Source of the DNA: Candidatus Omnitrophota bacterium
GTDB lineage: Bacteria > Omnitrophota > Koll11 > 1-14-0-20-64-10
Assembly (NCBI GenBank): GCA_023818695.1
Contig: JAMWCF010000001.1
Coordinates: forward strand, 372,001 to 436,000
Reading direction: 5' to 3'
Length of the DNA: 64,000 nt
The notes under the pieces were generated by a model that was given only the letters and a program-made list of their open reading frames with translations, was not told the origin of the DNA and searched no databases. Of the stretch, positions 1-8,605 are shown one piece after another. Each line of letters starts with the position of its first letter. The stretch's first letter is position 1. A program made the position numbers and the translations under genes.

Positions 1-192
1 GGGACGGACAAGGTAGATTCCTATAAGGTCTGGGACGCAGCCCTGGAGGCGAAGGTTTACAAGGAAACGGTCTCGGTGATCGCGGGGGTGAACAATATTT
101 TCAACGAGGATTATTACGCCCGTGTCCGCACAGACGGCATCGACCCGGCCTCGGAGAGGACCGTTTACGCCGGGGTTAAGTTCGAGATCTGA
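1..192 (+). CDS. TonB-dependent outer membrane receptor, C-terminal end (partial)
   Basis: The window opens inside this gene; 63 codons are visible before TGA at 190-192. They contain the end of a TonB-dependent receptor barrel: a VNNIFNEDYYARV segment (NxFxxxYY is the classic penultimate-strand motif), a GIDPASERTVYAG turn and a final amphipathic strand ending KFEI. The GIDPA wording resembles ferric-dicitrate/siderophore receptors, but the ligand cannot be read from the tail. It lies 27 bp before exbB, which supplies the energising complex, so the two are likely co-transcribed. The N-terminal plug and TonB box are outside the window. Confidence 0.85.
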   Translation, partial: GTDKVDSYKVWDAALEAKVYKETVSVIAGVNNIFNEDYYARVRTDGIDPASERTVYAGVKFEI

Positions 193-219
193 CAGACTCA
201 TGGAAAAGGGGGGAGATTC

Positions 220-831
220 ATGCTGAAGGATCTTTTCATGAAGGGGGGGCCGGTCATGTGGCCCCTCCTTGTCTCTTCTCTGGTGGCGGTATCCGTGGTG
301 ATCGAACGGCTGCTCTTCATCGCGCGCGAAAAGAGAAGACGCTCACCGGAGCTGGTGGAACAGATTCTCTCCAGCGCCGAAACCGGGCAGATCGACGAGG
401 CGATTCGGGCGGGAAAAAACTCCGAAGATTTCGTGGCGCGGACGCTGGTTTACGGGTTGACGCACCGGGAGAAATCGTTCAGCAACGCACTCTTTCGGGC
501 GGCAAACCAGGAGCTGAAGCGGTTCAACCAGGGACTGCCGGTCCTCGATACGATCATCACGCTGGCCCCCCTGCTGGGGCTCTTGGGGACGGTGACCGGC
601 ATGATCCGTTCTTTCGGCCTTCTTGGCAACAGCGCTCTGGAGGCCCCCACCGTCATCACCGGGGGAATCGCCGAAGCGCTGATCGCCACCGCTTTTGGAC
701 TGGCCATCGCTATCGTTGCACTGATCCCGTTCAATTACCTGAACGCCAGACAGGAAGAGGCACGGCATGAAATCGAAGATGCCTCCACGCACCTGGAGCT
801 GATACTGATGGAGGAGCCGGCCAAGCGATGA
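220..831 (+). CDS. exbB: Biopolymer transport protein ExbB (MotA/TolQ/ExbB family)
   Basis: 203 aa inner-membrane proton-channel subunit of the TonB energising complex. An N-terminal GGPVMWPLLVSSL membrane helix (about residues 9-28) is followed by a cytoplasmic stretch, then two helices around 108-135 and 150-178 carrying the family's LAPLLGLLGTVTGMI and GGIAEALIATAFGLAIAI motifs. Length is normal for the short ExbB type. A GGGGGAG Shine-Dalgarno sits just before the ATG. The stop overlaps the exbD start by 4 bp (ATGA), implying translational coupling. Confidence 0.93.
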   Translation: MLKDLFMKGGPVMWPLLVSSLVAVSVVIERLLFIAREKRRRSPELVEQILSSAETGQIDEAIRAGKNSEDFVARTLVYGLTHREKSFSNALFRAANQELKRFNQGLPVLDTIITLAPLLGLLGTVTGMIRSFGLLGNSALEAPTVITGGIAEALIATAFGLAIAIVALIPFNYLNARQEEARHEIEDASTHLELILMEEPAKR

Positions 832-1253
832 GACTCTCCGCCGGGGCTGCCAGACGCCGAGCCCGGATCGAGATCATCCCCCTGATCGATGTGGTCTTTT
901 TTCTCCTGGCGACTTTCGTCATGGTTTCCCTGTCGATGGTGAAAAACCAGGGAATTCAGGTCCGTCTGCCCAGAGCGTCAACCGGGACCCCCCAAGATCG
1001 CAGCGAACCGGTGACCATCACCGTCACCGACACCGATGAACTGTATCTCAATTCGCAGCCGATCGGACTTCAGGACCTGGCCCCCGAGCTGGAGCGGCGT
1101 CGGATCCACTCCCCGGCGCTAAGCGTCTTCATCCACGGAGACGAAGAGGCCGCTTTCGGCAGAGCCATTCGGGTTTTAGATGAGGTGCGGAAGGTCGGGA
1201 TCACTCAAGTGGCCATCCAAACGCAAGGGAAGTCTCCGAAGGGGGACCGTTAG
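828..1253 (+). CDS. exbD: Biopolymer transport protein ExbD
   Basis: 141 aa, single N-terminal transmembrane helix and a periplasmic domain. The helix contains the IEIIPLIDVVFFLLATF motif with the channel aspartate (D24), which relays protons with ExbB. The remainder looks like the usual ExbD periplasmic fold. Start overlaps exbB by 4 bp; tonB starts one base after the stop. Confidence 0.93.
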   Translation: MRLSAGAARRRARIEIIPLIDVVFFLLATFVMVSLSMVKNQGIQVRLPRASTGTPQDRSEPVTITVTDTDELYLNSQPIGLQDLAPELERRRIHSPALSVFIHGDEEAAFGRAIRVLDEVRKVGITQVAIQTQGKSPKGDR

Positions 1254-1254
1254 A

Positions 1255-1941
1255 ATGCACCACCTTTGGGCCGTTCATGGGGACAGGATCACGGCGATTC
1301 TTCTTTCAGGGCTAATCCATCTGACCGCCTTCTGGACCGGCGGGAAAATATTCCTTCAGCCGGCCCAATACGGGGTAGAAACCGGCTACGGCGGAATAGA
1401 GATCCAGTTGGTGGCGGCCCTGCCTGAAACTTCCGCGCCGCCGGAAGCGCCCGTTGTGGGCGAAACCCCGCCAATACCAGCCGGAAGGAATCCGGAGGAG
1501 ATCCAGATCCCTTCACAAGAAACGGCCCTTCGCGGACCCGAAGTAAAACCGGCTCCCGGGAAGACACAAACCGCCGGCGATGGGTCTTCTCCGGTTCCCG
1601 GCAACGATCCGACCACTTATTATTCGCCGGGCGGGGCCAGGATCAGGAACCTGCTCCGCTCTCTCCGAAACCCGGCCCCCGCCTATCCCGAGCGGGCCCG
1701 GCAACTCAACCAAGAGGGACTGGTCGTAGTACGCGTTCAGGTGGACAAGCGGGGCCTGGCCTCTCGGGTGGAGATCAAGCGCAGTTCCGGGTTTCCTCTC
1801 CTGGATGATTCGGCGGTCAGAACGATTCGCCGATGGAAATTTATACCGGCCCATATGGGTCCGGTCGCTAAAGAATCGACCGTGGAAATCCCGGTCCGAT
1901 TCGTTCTGGACAACCGAGAGAAATTCGGCAAACAAGAGTAA
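1255..1941 (+). CDS. tonB: TonB energy-transducing protein
   Basis: 228 aa. An upstream in-frame ATG at 1180 exists, but the ATG at 1255 is preferred because it directly follows exbD and places the membrane anchor (about residues 14-32) near the N-terminus. A proline-rich periplasmic linker follows (about 55-125), then a TonB C-terminal domain with the PAPAYPERARQLNQEGLVVV and SSGFPLLDDSAVRTIRRWKF motifs. It links ExbBD to the outer-membrane receptor. The presence of a dedicated exbB-exbD-tonB set beside a receptor suggests a substrate-specific system. Confidence 0.92.
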   Translation: MHHLWAVHGDRITAILLSGLIHLTAFWTGGKIFLQPAQYGVETGYGGIEIQLVAALPETSAPPEAPVVGETPPIPAGRNPEEIQIPSQETALRGPEVKPAPGKTQTAGDGSSPVPGNDPTTYYSPGGARIRNLLRSLRNPAPAYPERARQLNQEGLVVVRVQVDKRGLASRVEIKRSSGFPLLDDSAVRTIRRWKFIPAHMGPVAKESTVEIPVRFVLDNREKFGKQE

Positions 1942-1955
1942 AAAGGAAACGCGCC

Positions 1956-2885
1956 ATGAAAAAAATCATCGTTGGATCCGCTATTGGGACCGCAGGGCTG
2001 CTGGTTCTCTGCTCTCTTCAAACGCCTCCGGAGGCGGCAGCGGAGAAACTGGTAATCGCCGTCCAGCCGACTTCCACACCCGAGCAGCTGACCGCGCAGG
2101 CAACCGAGCTGGAGCAGTTCCTTGAGCGGGAAACCGGCATGGCTGTGGAAATCCGCTTTCCGACCAACTACGCCGGCGTCGTGGAGGCATTGCGGTTCGG
2201 CCACGCCCAAGCCGCCTTTATGAGCGCCTGGCCGGCGGCTCTAGCCGGCCAGCAAGCCGGCGCAGAAATCGTCCTGGCGGAGGTACGCGAGGTTACCATC
2301 GGCAGCGAGAAAACAGAAGCGCCATATTATTACTCTTATTGGGTCGTCCCCCGGGAAAGCCCGGTCCAAAAGCTGTCCGATCTGCAAGGCAAACGGGCCG
2401 CCTTTCCGAATCCCTTGTCCACATCGGGATATGTGGCTCCTCTAGCAAGGATGGTTGAACTCAAACTGATCGATAAGGGCAAGCAGGAAGCCGATCCGAA
2501 AAACTTCTTCGGCGATGTTCTCTTCTCCGGCGGATACGCCCAGGCATGGGCGGCCTTGAGGGGAGGCCAGGCGGATGTCTCCATCATTGCAGGAGACGTG
2601 CCGGAATCCCTCTACAGGGAGGTTCTGGCGTCAACCCGCGTCATTGAAACGCAGGGGCCGATCCCTTCCCATGCCGTTGTCTTCAGCCGAAATTTCGAAG
2701 GGGCTGCCCGCCAAAAACTGCTGGACGCCCTGCTGAAACTCAACGAGCCAGGCAAGAGGGAATTAATGAGGAAGTTCGTTTCGGGACTATTCGTCCGGTT
2801 CGAGCCGACCGACACGGAAAAACACTTGGGCTCTTTGAACAATTATCTCAAGTTGACGGGGCTTTCTTTTTCGGAGAAAAAGTAG
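1956..2885 (+). CDS. PhnD-type periplasmic substrate-binding protein of an ABC importer
   Basis: 309 aa. Signal peptide of about 29 residues with cleavage predicted after the Ala-rich PEAAA. The mature part has the phosphate/phosphite/phosphonate binding-protein signature: FPTNYAGVVEALRFG, YYYSYWVVPRESPV, PLSTSGYVAPLA and a second lobe with GGQADVSIIAGDVPE and IPSHAVVFS. Only 14 bp after tonB and 6 bp before the ATPase gene. Family members bind phosphonates, phosphite and other small oxyanions; the ligand here is unknown, and the TonB context raises the possibility of another substrate. Confidence 0.85.
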   Translation: MKKIIVGSAIGTAGLLVLCSLQTPPEAAAEKLVIAVQPTSTPEQLTAQATELEQFLERETGMAVEIRFPTNYAGVVEALRFGHAQAAFMSAWPAALAGQQAGAEIVLAEVREVTIGSEKTEAPYYYSYWVVPRESPVQKLSDLQGKRAAFPNPLSTSGYVAPLARMVELKLIDKGKQEADPKNFFGDVLFSGGYAQAWAALRGGQADVSIIAGDVPESLYREVLASTRVIETQGPIPSHAVVFSRNFEGAARQKLLDALLKLNEPGKRELMRKFVSGLFVRFEPTDTEKHLGSLNNYLKLTGLSFSEKK

Positions 2886-2891
2886 CGCGCC

Positions 2892-3650
2892 ATGCTGAAA
2901 ACAGCTGGACTGGATACTCATGCCGCGAACCTGTACAATCCCTGTCTGATCGCCAGAGACGTCTGGTTTTCGTACGACGGCCACACCCATATCCTGAAGG
3001 GAATCAACCTGATGGTCGAACGGGGGATCATGACGATGATCCTGGGACGCAGCGGCAGCGGGAAAACAACGCTTTTACGGCTCTTGAAAGGCTTGCTGCA
3101 CCCCCAGAAGGGAAGCGTGGAAGTCCGTTTTTCCGCCGCGGGCCGAATCCCGGATAGAATCATCGCCTACGTTCCGCAGCATCTGGGTCTTGTGAGAAAC
3201 CTGACCGCTGTGGAGAACGTTCTGATCGGCTGCCTCTCTTCCATCGGCACCATCCGGTCCATCCTGCGGGCATTCCCAAAAACAGCCATCGAGGAAGCCC
3301 AGGAAATCCTCCGAGAACTTGGCCTGAGCCATAAAATGGACGAACCGGTATCCGCATTGAGCGGAGGTCAGCGACAGCGAGTCGCCATCGCCAGAGCTCT
3401 TATGCTTAAACCGGAGATGATCCTGGCAGATGAATTCGTCTCCCAGCTCGACCCGGTGACCACCCGTGAAATGTTCGTGATCATGCACCGGTTCACTAAG
3501 AGGGGAGTGGGGTTTCTGATGACCACACACGAAACCGATCTGGTGGCAGATTATGCCGACCGGATCGTGATCATGAAGGAGGGAGTGATCACTTATGAAG
3601 GGCAGCAGGGCGGCCTCTCCGAGCCGGAAATGATCGAACTCCTCGGATGA
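2892..3650 (+). CDS. PhnC-type ABC transporter ATP-binding protein
   Basis: 252 aa ABC ATPase. Walker A GRSGSGKTT at about residues 54-62, signature LSGGQRQRVAIARAL, Walker B MILADEF, H-loop TTHETD. The Asp-Glu of Walker B is intact. It energises the importer formed with the neighbouring PhnD-like and PhnE-like proteins. Overlaps the permease gene by 4 bp. Confidence 0.88.
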   Translation: MLKTAGLDTHAANLYNPCLIARDVWFSYDGHTHILKGINLMVERGIMTMILGRSGSGKTTLLRLLKGLLHPQKGSVEVRFSAAGRIPDRIIAYVPQHLGLVRNLTAVENVLIGCLSSIGTIRSILRAFPKTAIEEAQEILRELGLSHKMDEPVSALSGGQRQRVAIARALMLKPEMILADEFVSQLDPVTTREMFVIMHRFTKRGVGFLMTTHETDLVADYADRIVIMKEGVITYEGQQGGLSEPEMIELLG

Positions 3651-4444
3651 ACAAAAGCAAAACTGTGAAAAGATTGACGGTCCGGAGGTTCGTCATTCTG
3701 GCACTGCTGATTCTGATCACCATCGGGCTGTGGCACATCGGTCTGCTCGACGTCGCCCAGTGGAGTCTGGCGGCTGGACGCCTGCGCGAATTCTCCTGTG
3801 GACTCTTCCCTCCCCAGCTCAACTCTCTGCCGACACTAGCCGGCGCAATGATTGAGACGGTGGAAATCGCTTTCTTGGGGACCATGCTGGGGTTCTTCGC
3901 GGCCCTGCCGATCGCTTTTCTGGCAAGCACAATCTTTTCCGGAACGGCTGTTGCCTATGCCGTCCGGCTGATGATTGGTGCCGTCCGGACCGTTCCATCC
4001 ATCCTGTGGGGCATCATTTTCGTGGTCGCTTTCGGCCTGGGCCCTGCCGCCGGCACCATCGGCGTGGCCTTCTACACGCTGGGCTATCTGGGGAAATTGT
4101 ATTATGAGGTGTTCGAAGGGGTCGACGCGGAGGTTCTCGAGGCGGTCCGTGGCGTTGGATGCAGCCGGCTGCAGCTGATGCTCTACGCCGTCCTGCCGGA
4201 GTCGGCCAATGCCATCTTAAGCCAGCTCCTTTTCATGTTCGAATACAACATCCGGGCCTCGGCCATCATGGGATTCGTGGGAGCCGGCGGCATTGGTTAC
4301 TATCTCTTGGGATATGTCCAGATGCTCCAATATCGAAATCTCTTGACTGCTTTGCTGTTGACCTTTGTGGTCGTCATGGCGGTGGATTGCCTAAGCAGGA
4401 AACTGCGGACAGCCATCCTCCCGGCAAACCCGATCACGTCATAA
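3647..4444 (+). CDS. PhnE-type ABC transporter permease
   Basis: 265 aa inner-membrane protein with about six hydrophobic segments and the binding-protein-dependent permease EAA-type loop (EAVRGVGCSRLQLMLYAVLPESANAILSQ split across 165-193), the usual contact for the ATPase. The C-terminal YNIRASAIMGFVGAGGIGYYL block is typical of PhnE. Third gene of the PhnDCE-like set; the spacing shows a single transcript. Confidence 0.87.
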   Translation: MNKSKTVKRLTVRRFVILALLILITIGLWHIGLLDVAQWSLAAGRLREFSCGLFPPQLNSLPTLAGAMIETVEIAFLGTMLGFFAALPIAFLASTIFSGTAVAYAVRLMIGAVRTVPSILWGIIFVVAFGLGPAAGTIGVAFYTLGYLGKLYYEVFEGVDAEVLEAVRGVGCSRLQLMLYAVLPESANAILSQLLFMFEYNIRASAIMGFVGAGGIGYYLLGYVQMLQYRNLLTALLLTFVVVMAVDCLSRKLRTAILPANPITS

Positions 4445-4459
4445 GATGGAAATGTCGCC

Positions 4460-4888
4460 ATGATCCGTGCACCTTACCGATCGATTGCACGTCGGCTCCT
4501 TTGGATAGCAGCCGGGTTGACCGCCATCGGCGCTGCCGCTCCCCTCCACGCGGACGAAGAGCACCAACCCCGGCATGGGGGATATTTCGGTGATGCAGAT
4601 GATCTTTACCATTATGAGCTTCTGCGCGAAAATGGGGGCGTCCTTATCCTCTACGTGAACGACGAGGAGAACGCTCCGCTGGACACCAAGAAACTGCGGA
4701 GCCGATGGATCGCCAACGGCGGTTCACTGCAAACGAAACAAGGAGAATTCCTGCCGGAGGCGGACGGGTCCAGATTCGTCGCGACAATCCCTGATGCCAC
4801 CGATGCGCAGCCGCTCGACGTCATTGTCGCTGTGGAAAAAGAAGGGGTCTGGGCGGAGATGGAGTTTTCACTGCCGCCAGTCTCTTAA
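4460..4888 (+). CDS. Hypothetical periplasmic protein with N-terminal His-Gly-Gly segment
   Basis: 142 aa. Hydrophobic signal sequence (about residues 10-30, cleavage near PLHA-DEE), then EEHQPRHGGYFGDADDLYHYEL, a His/Asp-rich patch that could bind a metal, followed by a small beta-rich domain. The HGG...YHYEL wording resembles short domains seen next to heavy-metal efflux and membrane-fusion proteins, but no firm family is claimed. It starts 15 bp after the permease and precedes the ferritin-like gene, so a role in metal handling is inferred from context only. Confidence 0.6.
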   Translation: MIRAPYRSIARRLLWIAAGLTAIGAAAPLHADEEHQPRHGGYFGDADDLYHYELLRENGGVLILYVNDEENAPLDTKKLRSRWIANGGSLQTKQGEFLPEADGSRFVATIPDATDAQPLDVIVAVEKEGVWAEMEFSLPPVS

Positions 4889-4911
4889 TCAACCTTGAAA
4901 GGAGGGACACA

Positions 4912-5391
4912 ATGGGTAAGAAAGGCCGTGAAATCATCGAGATCGACATCAAACCGATTCTGTCGGCTCTGCGCTCCGCCTATGCCGACGAGTGGATGGC
5001 GCATTACAACTATCTCCATGCCGCCCAGATTGCTACGGGTCTCAATGCCCCGCAGGTGGCCTCCATGCTCAAGGCCCGATCCGCCGATGAGTTGACCCAC
5101 TCCACCCTCATCGGGGAGCGGATCCTGGAGCTGGGGGGCACCCTGCCTGCCGACTGGTCTGACATTCCAAAGCTGGCAAATTCGAGAAAGTTTGATCTGC
5201 CAAAATCGGCCTCGGACCTCAAAGGGATACTCAAAGCAGTCCTGAAGGCGGAGCGGGAGGCGATCGACGTCTACAAGAAACTGTTAGCCATTACACTTCA
5301 TAAGGATACCGTCACCCACGAACTGGCGGAGGAGCTCCTGGCCGATGAAGTCAGGGACGAGGAGGAGACGGAGAACCTGATTGGAGAGTAA
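4912..5391 (+). CDS. Ferritin-like / bacterioferritin-type di-iron protein
   Basis: 159 aa, all-helical. The pattern of possible diiron ligands is E27, E60-x-x-H63, E116 and E146-x-x-D149, close to the ferritin-like spacing but with Asp in place of the last His. The start has a strong GGAGG Shine-Dalgarno. Related proteins store or detoxify iron; oligomer type (Dps-like or bacterioferritin-like) cannot be told here. It closes the TonB/ABC cassette and ends 15 bp before the rplM promoter. Confidence 0.8.
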   Translation: MGKKGREIIEIDIKPILSALRSAYADEWMAHYNYLHAAQIATGLNAPQVASMLKARSADELTHSTLIGERILELGGTLPADWSDIPKLANSRKFDLPKSASDLKGILKAVLKAEREAIDVYKKLLAITLHKDTVTHELAEELLADEVRDEEETENLIGE

Positions 5392-5406
5392 AGCAAAGAA
5401 AATCGC

Positions 5407-5434
5407 TTGAAAACGGGTTAAATTCGGATAGAAT
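5407..5434 (+). promoter_or_regulatory. Sigma70-type promoter for rplM-rpsI
   Basis: TTGAAA at 5407-5412 and TAGAAT at 5429-5434 with a 16-bp spacer. The expected transcription start is near 5441, only about 5 nt before the rplM ATG at 5446, so the mRNA may be leaderless or nearly so; no Shine-Dalgarno is visible before the start. Confidence 0.6.
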
Positions 5435-5445
5435 ATGGGTTTCCG

Positions 5446-5898
5446 ATGATGAATCCAAAGACATTTACAGTAAAGCACGACGATGTGCCAAGACAGTGGC
5501 ACCTGATCGATGCGGAAGGTCAGGTCCTCGGCCGACTCGCCGTCCGGGTGGCTGGTCTCCTGCGGGGCAAGCATAAGCCGGTCTTCACCCCTTTTGTCGA
5601 CTGCGGAGACAATGTGGTGGTGATCAACGCCGGAAAGATTCGGGTGACCGGAAACAAGCTGACGACAAAGGTCTACACCCGGTACAGCGGCTATCCCAGC
5701 GGACTGAAAAAAGAGTCTCTGGGGCATCTGCTGAACAGACAGCCGACGGAGGCCCTTCACAGGGCGGTGGTCGGCATGCTGCCTAAGAATCCTTTGGGCC
5801 GGCGTTTGGCGAAACGGCTGCGGGTCTATGCCGGTCCAGAGCACCGCCAGGCGGCGCAGCTCCACAAAAAAGAGAAGAGGACGAAACCCACTTCGTAA
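5446..5898 (+). CDS. rplM: 50S ribosomal protein L13
   Basis: 150 aa. The N-terminal [21 protein letters not shown], central [21 protein letters not shown] and [23 protein letters not shown] blocks are the L13 signature, and length is close to the usual 142-150. Two consecutive ATGs (5446, 5449) could start it. rpsI follows after 7 bp, the conserved L13-S9 operon. Confidence 0.97.
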   Translation: MMNPKTFTVKHDDVPRQWHLIDAEGQVLGRLAVRVAGLLRGKHKPVFTPFVDCGDNVVVINAGKIRVTGNKLTTKVYTRYSGYPSGLKKESLGHLLNRQPTEALHRAVVGMLPKNPLGRRLAKRLRVYAGPEHRQAAQLHKKEKRTKPTS

Positions 5899-5905
5899 AA
5901 AAGAG

Positions 5906-6283
5906 ATGCTGATCACGGGAAAAAGAAAAGAGGCGGTCGCGAAAGTCAACCTGAAGCCGGGGACGGGCAAAATCACCGTCAATGGCCGGCCGATGGAAGC
6001 GTACTTCCCGCGGCTGTCTCTGCAAACGTTGGTTCGCGAACCACTTATCGCGACCCAGACGGCCGAACGGCTGGATTGCGTGGCACGGGTTTCCGGCGGC
6101 GGAATCGCCGGACAAGCAGGCGCCCTGCGGCATGGTGTGGCCAAAGCGCTGTGCGTTGTTGACGAAGCCCTTCGGCCGACGCTGCGGAAATCCGGCTTTC
6201 TCACCAGAGACTCCAGAGTCCGTGAGAGGAAGAAGTACGGCCAAAAGGGTGCGCGGAAGCGGTTCCAGTGGACGAAGCGTTAA
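5906..6283 (+). CDS. rpsI: 30S ribosomal protein S9
   Basis: 125 aa. An in-frame ATG at 5828 inside rplM exists, but the ATG at 5906 is preferred since it begins directly at the conserved MLITGKRKEAVAKVNLKPG and has an AAGAG ribosome-binding site. GGGIAGQAGALRHGVAKAL and the C-terminal KKYGQKGARKRFQWTKR (reaching into the ribosomal P site) are diagnostic. Confidence 0.96.
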   Translation: MLITGKRKEAVAKVNLKPGTGKITVNGRPMEAYFPRLSLQTLVREPLIATQTAERLDCVARVSGGGIAGQAGALRHGVAKALCVVDEALRPTLRKSGFLTRDSRVRERKKYGQKGARKRFQWTKR

Positions 6284-6292
6284 CTTCACCTT

Positions 6293-6335
6293 AGGACCTA
6301 TCCCTGCACCAGAAACAGGATAGGTCCTTTTTCTT
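6293..6335 (+). terminator. Rho-independent terminator after rpsI
   Basis: AGGACCTATCC at 6293-6303 pairs with GGATAGGTCCT at 6318-6328 (11 bp) and is followed by a T-rich run to 6334. It separates the ribosomal operon from argC, whose ATG is at 6351. Confidence 0.9.
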
Positions 6336-6350
6336 TCTCATGGAGCTGTT

Positions 6351-7400
6351 ATGATCGCTGTTGGCATTATCGGCGTGACCGGTTATACCGGTCAGGAGCT
6401 TCTGAAGATCCTCCTTCGGCATCCGAACGTTTCGGTGGAGCATCTCTCCTCCCGGAGCATTCGGAAAGAGGTCCCTTTGGGCTCCATACTGCCCTCCTTC
6501 CGAAACCGGTCTGACCTGACAATCCATCCGTTCGACTGGAAAAAGGCGACCGCCGTGTGCGATCTCCTTTTCCTGGCCCTCCCGCACGGCGTCTCCATGA
6601 AGCTCGCCTCTGGGATCCTTCGAAGCGGCAAAGAGATCGCCGTCATCGACTTGAGCGGCGATTTTCGGCTCGCATCGGCCCCGCTTTTCAAGCGGGCTTA
6701 CGGGAAAAACCACGCCAACCCGGCTCTGTTGAAGCAATCGATCTACGGCTTGAGCGAATGGAGCCGGAAGAAGCTGCCCGCCGCGCGGCTGGTGGCCAAT
6801 CCGGGGTGCTATCCGACGGCGGTCCTGCTGGGGCTCGGCCCCTTGGCGGCCGCCGGTCTGCTCCAGAAGGAGGGGCTTGTCGTCGACGCAAAATCGGGGG
6901 TCACCGGAGCGGGGAAATCGGTCAAGGAGGAACTTCTCTTCAGCGAAGTCAACGAGGATTTGAAGGCCTACCGGGTCGACAACCATCAGCACACCCCTGA
7001 AATCGAGCAGACCCTCCGCCGGATCGCCGGCCGGCCGGTGAAGCTGACCTTCGTCCCGCATCTTGTCCCGATGAACAGGGGGATCTACGCGACGATCTAC
7101 GCCCCCCTGAAGAAACGGCTGACCGGTGAGCAGCTGCGGCGGATCTACCAGAAAAGATACGCCGGGGAGCCGTTCATCCGGCTGCTGCCTGAAAAGGTCT
7201 GGCCGAACATCAAGGCGGTCAGCGGCACCAATTTCTGCGAGATCGGCCTGCAGGCGGACCACCAAGGCAAACGGGCCATCATCATCTCGGCGATCGATAA
7301 CCTGGTCAAAGGAGCGGCCGGACAGGCGGTCCAGAATATGAACCTTCTCTACGGCTTTCCGGAAACCGCGGGACTTCTGCCGGAAGCGGACGGGGGATGA
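6351..7400 (+). CDS. argC: N-acetyl-gamma-glutamyl-phosphate reductase
   Basis: 349 aa. Third step of arginine synthesis: NADPH reduction of N-acetylglutamyl phosphate to the semialdehyde. N-terminal dinucleotide motif GIIGVTGYTGQELL, catalytic Cys153 in NPGCYPTA, and HQHTPEIEQ near residue 215. Preceded by GGAG and a new transcription unit after the rpsI terminator. First gene of a long overlapping biosynthetic run; overlaps argJ by 4 bp. Confidence 0.95.
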   Translation: MIAVGIIGVTGYTGQELLKILLRHPNVSVEHLSSRSIRKEVPLGSILPSFRNRSDLTIHPFDWKKATAVCDLLFLALPHGVSMKLASGILRSGKEIAVIDLSGDFRLASAPLFKRAYGKNHANPALLKQSIYGLSEWSRKKLPAARLVANPGCYPTAVLLGLGPLAAAGLLQKEGLVVDAKSGVTGAGKSVKEELLFSEVNEDLKAYRVDNHQHTPEIEQTLRRIAGRPVKLTFVPHLVPMNRGIYATIYAPLKKRLTGEQLRRIYQKRYAGEPFIRLLPEKVWPNIKAVSGTNFCEIGLQADHQGKRAIIISAIDNLVKGAAGQAVQNMNLLYGFPETAGLLPEADGG

Positions 7401-8605
7401 TCCGGATGGAAGAACTGAAGGGAGGGGTCACCGCCGCGCAGGGGTTCCTGGCCGCCGGCATCTCCTGCGGCCTGAAAAAACGGGGTCATGACCTGGCCCT
7501 GATCGCTTCGGAATATCCGGCCACCGTCGCCGGAACCCTCACGCAGAACAAAATAAAGGCCCCCTGCGTGGAATGGACGCGAAAGATTTTGCGGCGGGGA
7601 AGCGCCAGGGCGGTCATCGCCAACAGCGGTAACGCCAACTGCTGCACTGGCAAGCAGGGGGTCCGTAACACACACCTGATGGCGCAGTGGACCGGCTCCC
7701 AATTGGGGCTGCCGGCTCACCAGGTGATCGTCGCTTCCACGGGGGTCATCGGCATCCAGTTGCCAATGGCCCGGATCCGGGGAGGAATTTCCAGGGCGGC
7801 GGACCGGCTTCATCGGCTCGGCTCCTCGGACGCGGCCGAGGCGATCATGACCACCGATACCCGCCCGAAAGAGATCGCCGTCCGTTTCAAGGAGGGGAAG
7901 AGGTGGATCCGGCTCGGCGGAATCGCCAAGGGGTCCGGGATGATCGCCCCTCACATGGCCACCATGCTGGCCTTCCTGACCACCGACGCCAAAGTGGACG
8001 CCTCCCTCCTGCGGGGAGTCCTGCAACCGGTTGTGGAGGAGACCTTCAACGCGATCACGGTCGACGGAGAGATGTCGACCAACGACATGGTGATCCTCAT
8101 GGCCAACGGTGCTTCCGGTGCGCCGGCCCTGCGCAGTAGAACACGGGCCCACCGGAATTTCCTGGAGGCCCTGCGGCTGGTCTGCCGTCATCTGGCGCAT
8201 GAGATCGCCCGGGACGGCGAGGGGGTGACGCGGCTGATGACCGTCCGGGTCCAGCACGCACCGAGCCGGGAAGCGGCGAAGACGATCGCCCAAAAGGTCG
8301 CCAACTCGGCGCTGGTCAAAACGATGGTGGCCGGCCGGGACCCGAACTGGGGCCGGATCGCCGCTGCGGTCGGGGCTTCGGGCGTACCGCTTGATCCCCA
8401 ACGGCTTGTGATCCGGCTCGGCGGGACAACCGTTTTCCGAAACGGCGAACCGGTCCGCTGCCGGCGGAAGATCCTTTTCAAGGAGGTTGACCGCCCGGAG
8501 GTGCAGATCGGGGTGGATCTGAGGTCCGGCTCATCCGGTTATCAGATCCTTTCCGGTGACCTCACCGAGGAGTACATCCGAATCAATGCCAAGTACACGA
8601 CATAA
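7397..8605 (+). CDS. argJ: Glutamate N-acetyltransferase / ornithine acetyltransferase
   Basis: 402 aa. The self-cleaving Ntn-type enzyme recycles the acetyl group between N-acetylornithine and glutamate. Autoproteolysis site is A188-T189 in the KGSGMIAPHMATML motif; Thr189 becomes the nucleophile. The oxyanion-hole STGVIG motif is at 114-119. No argA or argE lies in the cluster, consistent with the cyclic pathway, and ArgJ may be bifunctional. Start ATG overlaps argC by 4 bp; an alternative ATG lies three codons on. Confidence 0.94.
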   Translation: MIRMEELKGGVTAAQGFLAAGISCGLKKRGHDLALIASEYPATVAGTLTQNKIKAPCVEWTRKILRRGSARAVIANSGNANCCTGKQGVRNTHLMAQWTGSQLGLPAHQVIVASTGVIGIQLPMARIRGGISRAADRLHRLGSSDAAEAIMTTDTRPKEIAVRFKEGKRWIRLGGIAKGSGMIAPHMATMLAFLTTDAKVDASLLRGVLQPVVEETFNAITVDGEMSTNDMVILMANGASGAPALRSRTRAHRNFLEALRLVCRHLAHEIARDGEGVTRLMTVRVQHAPSREAAKTIAQKVANSALVKTMVAGRDPNWGRIAAAVGASGVPLDPQRLVIRLGGTTVFRNGEPVRCRRKILFKEVDRPEVQIGVDLRSGSSGYQILSGDLTEEYIRINAKYTT

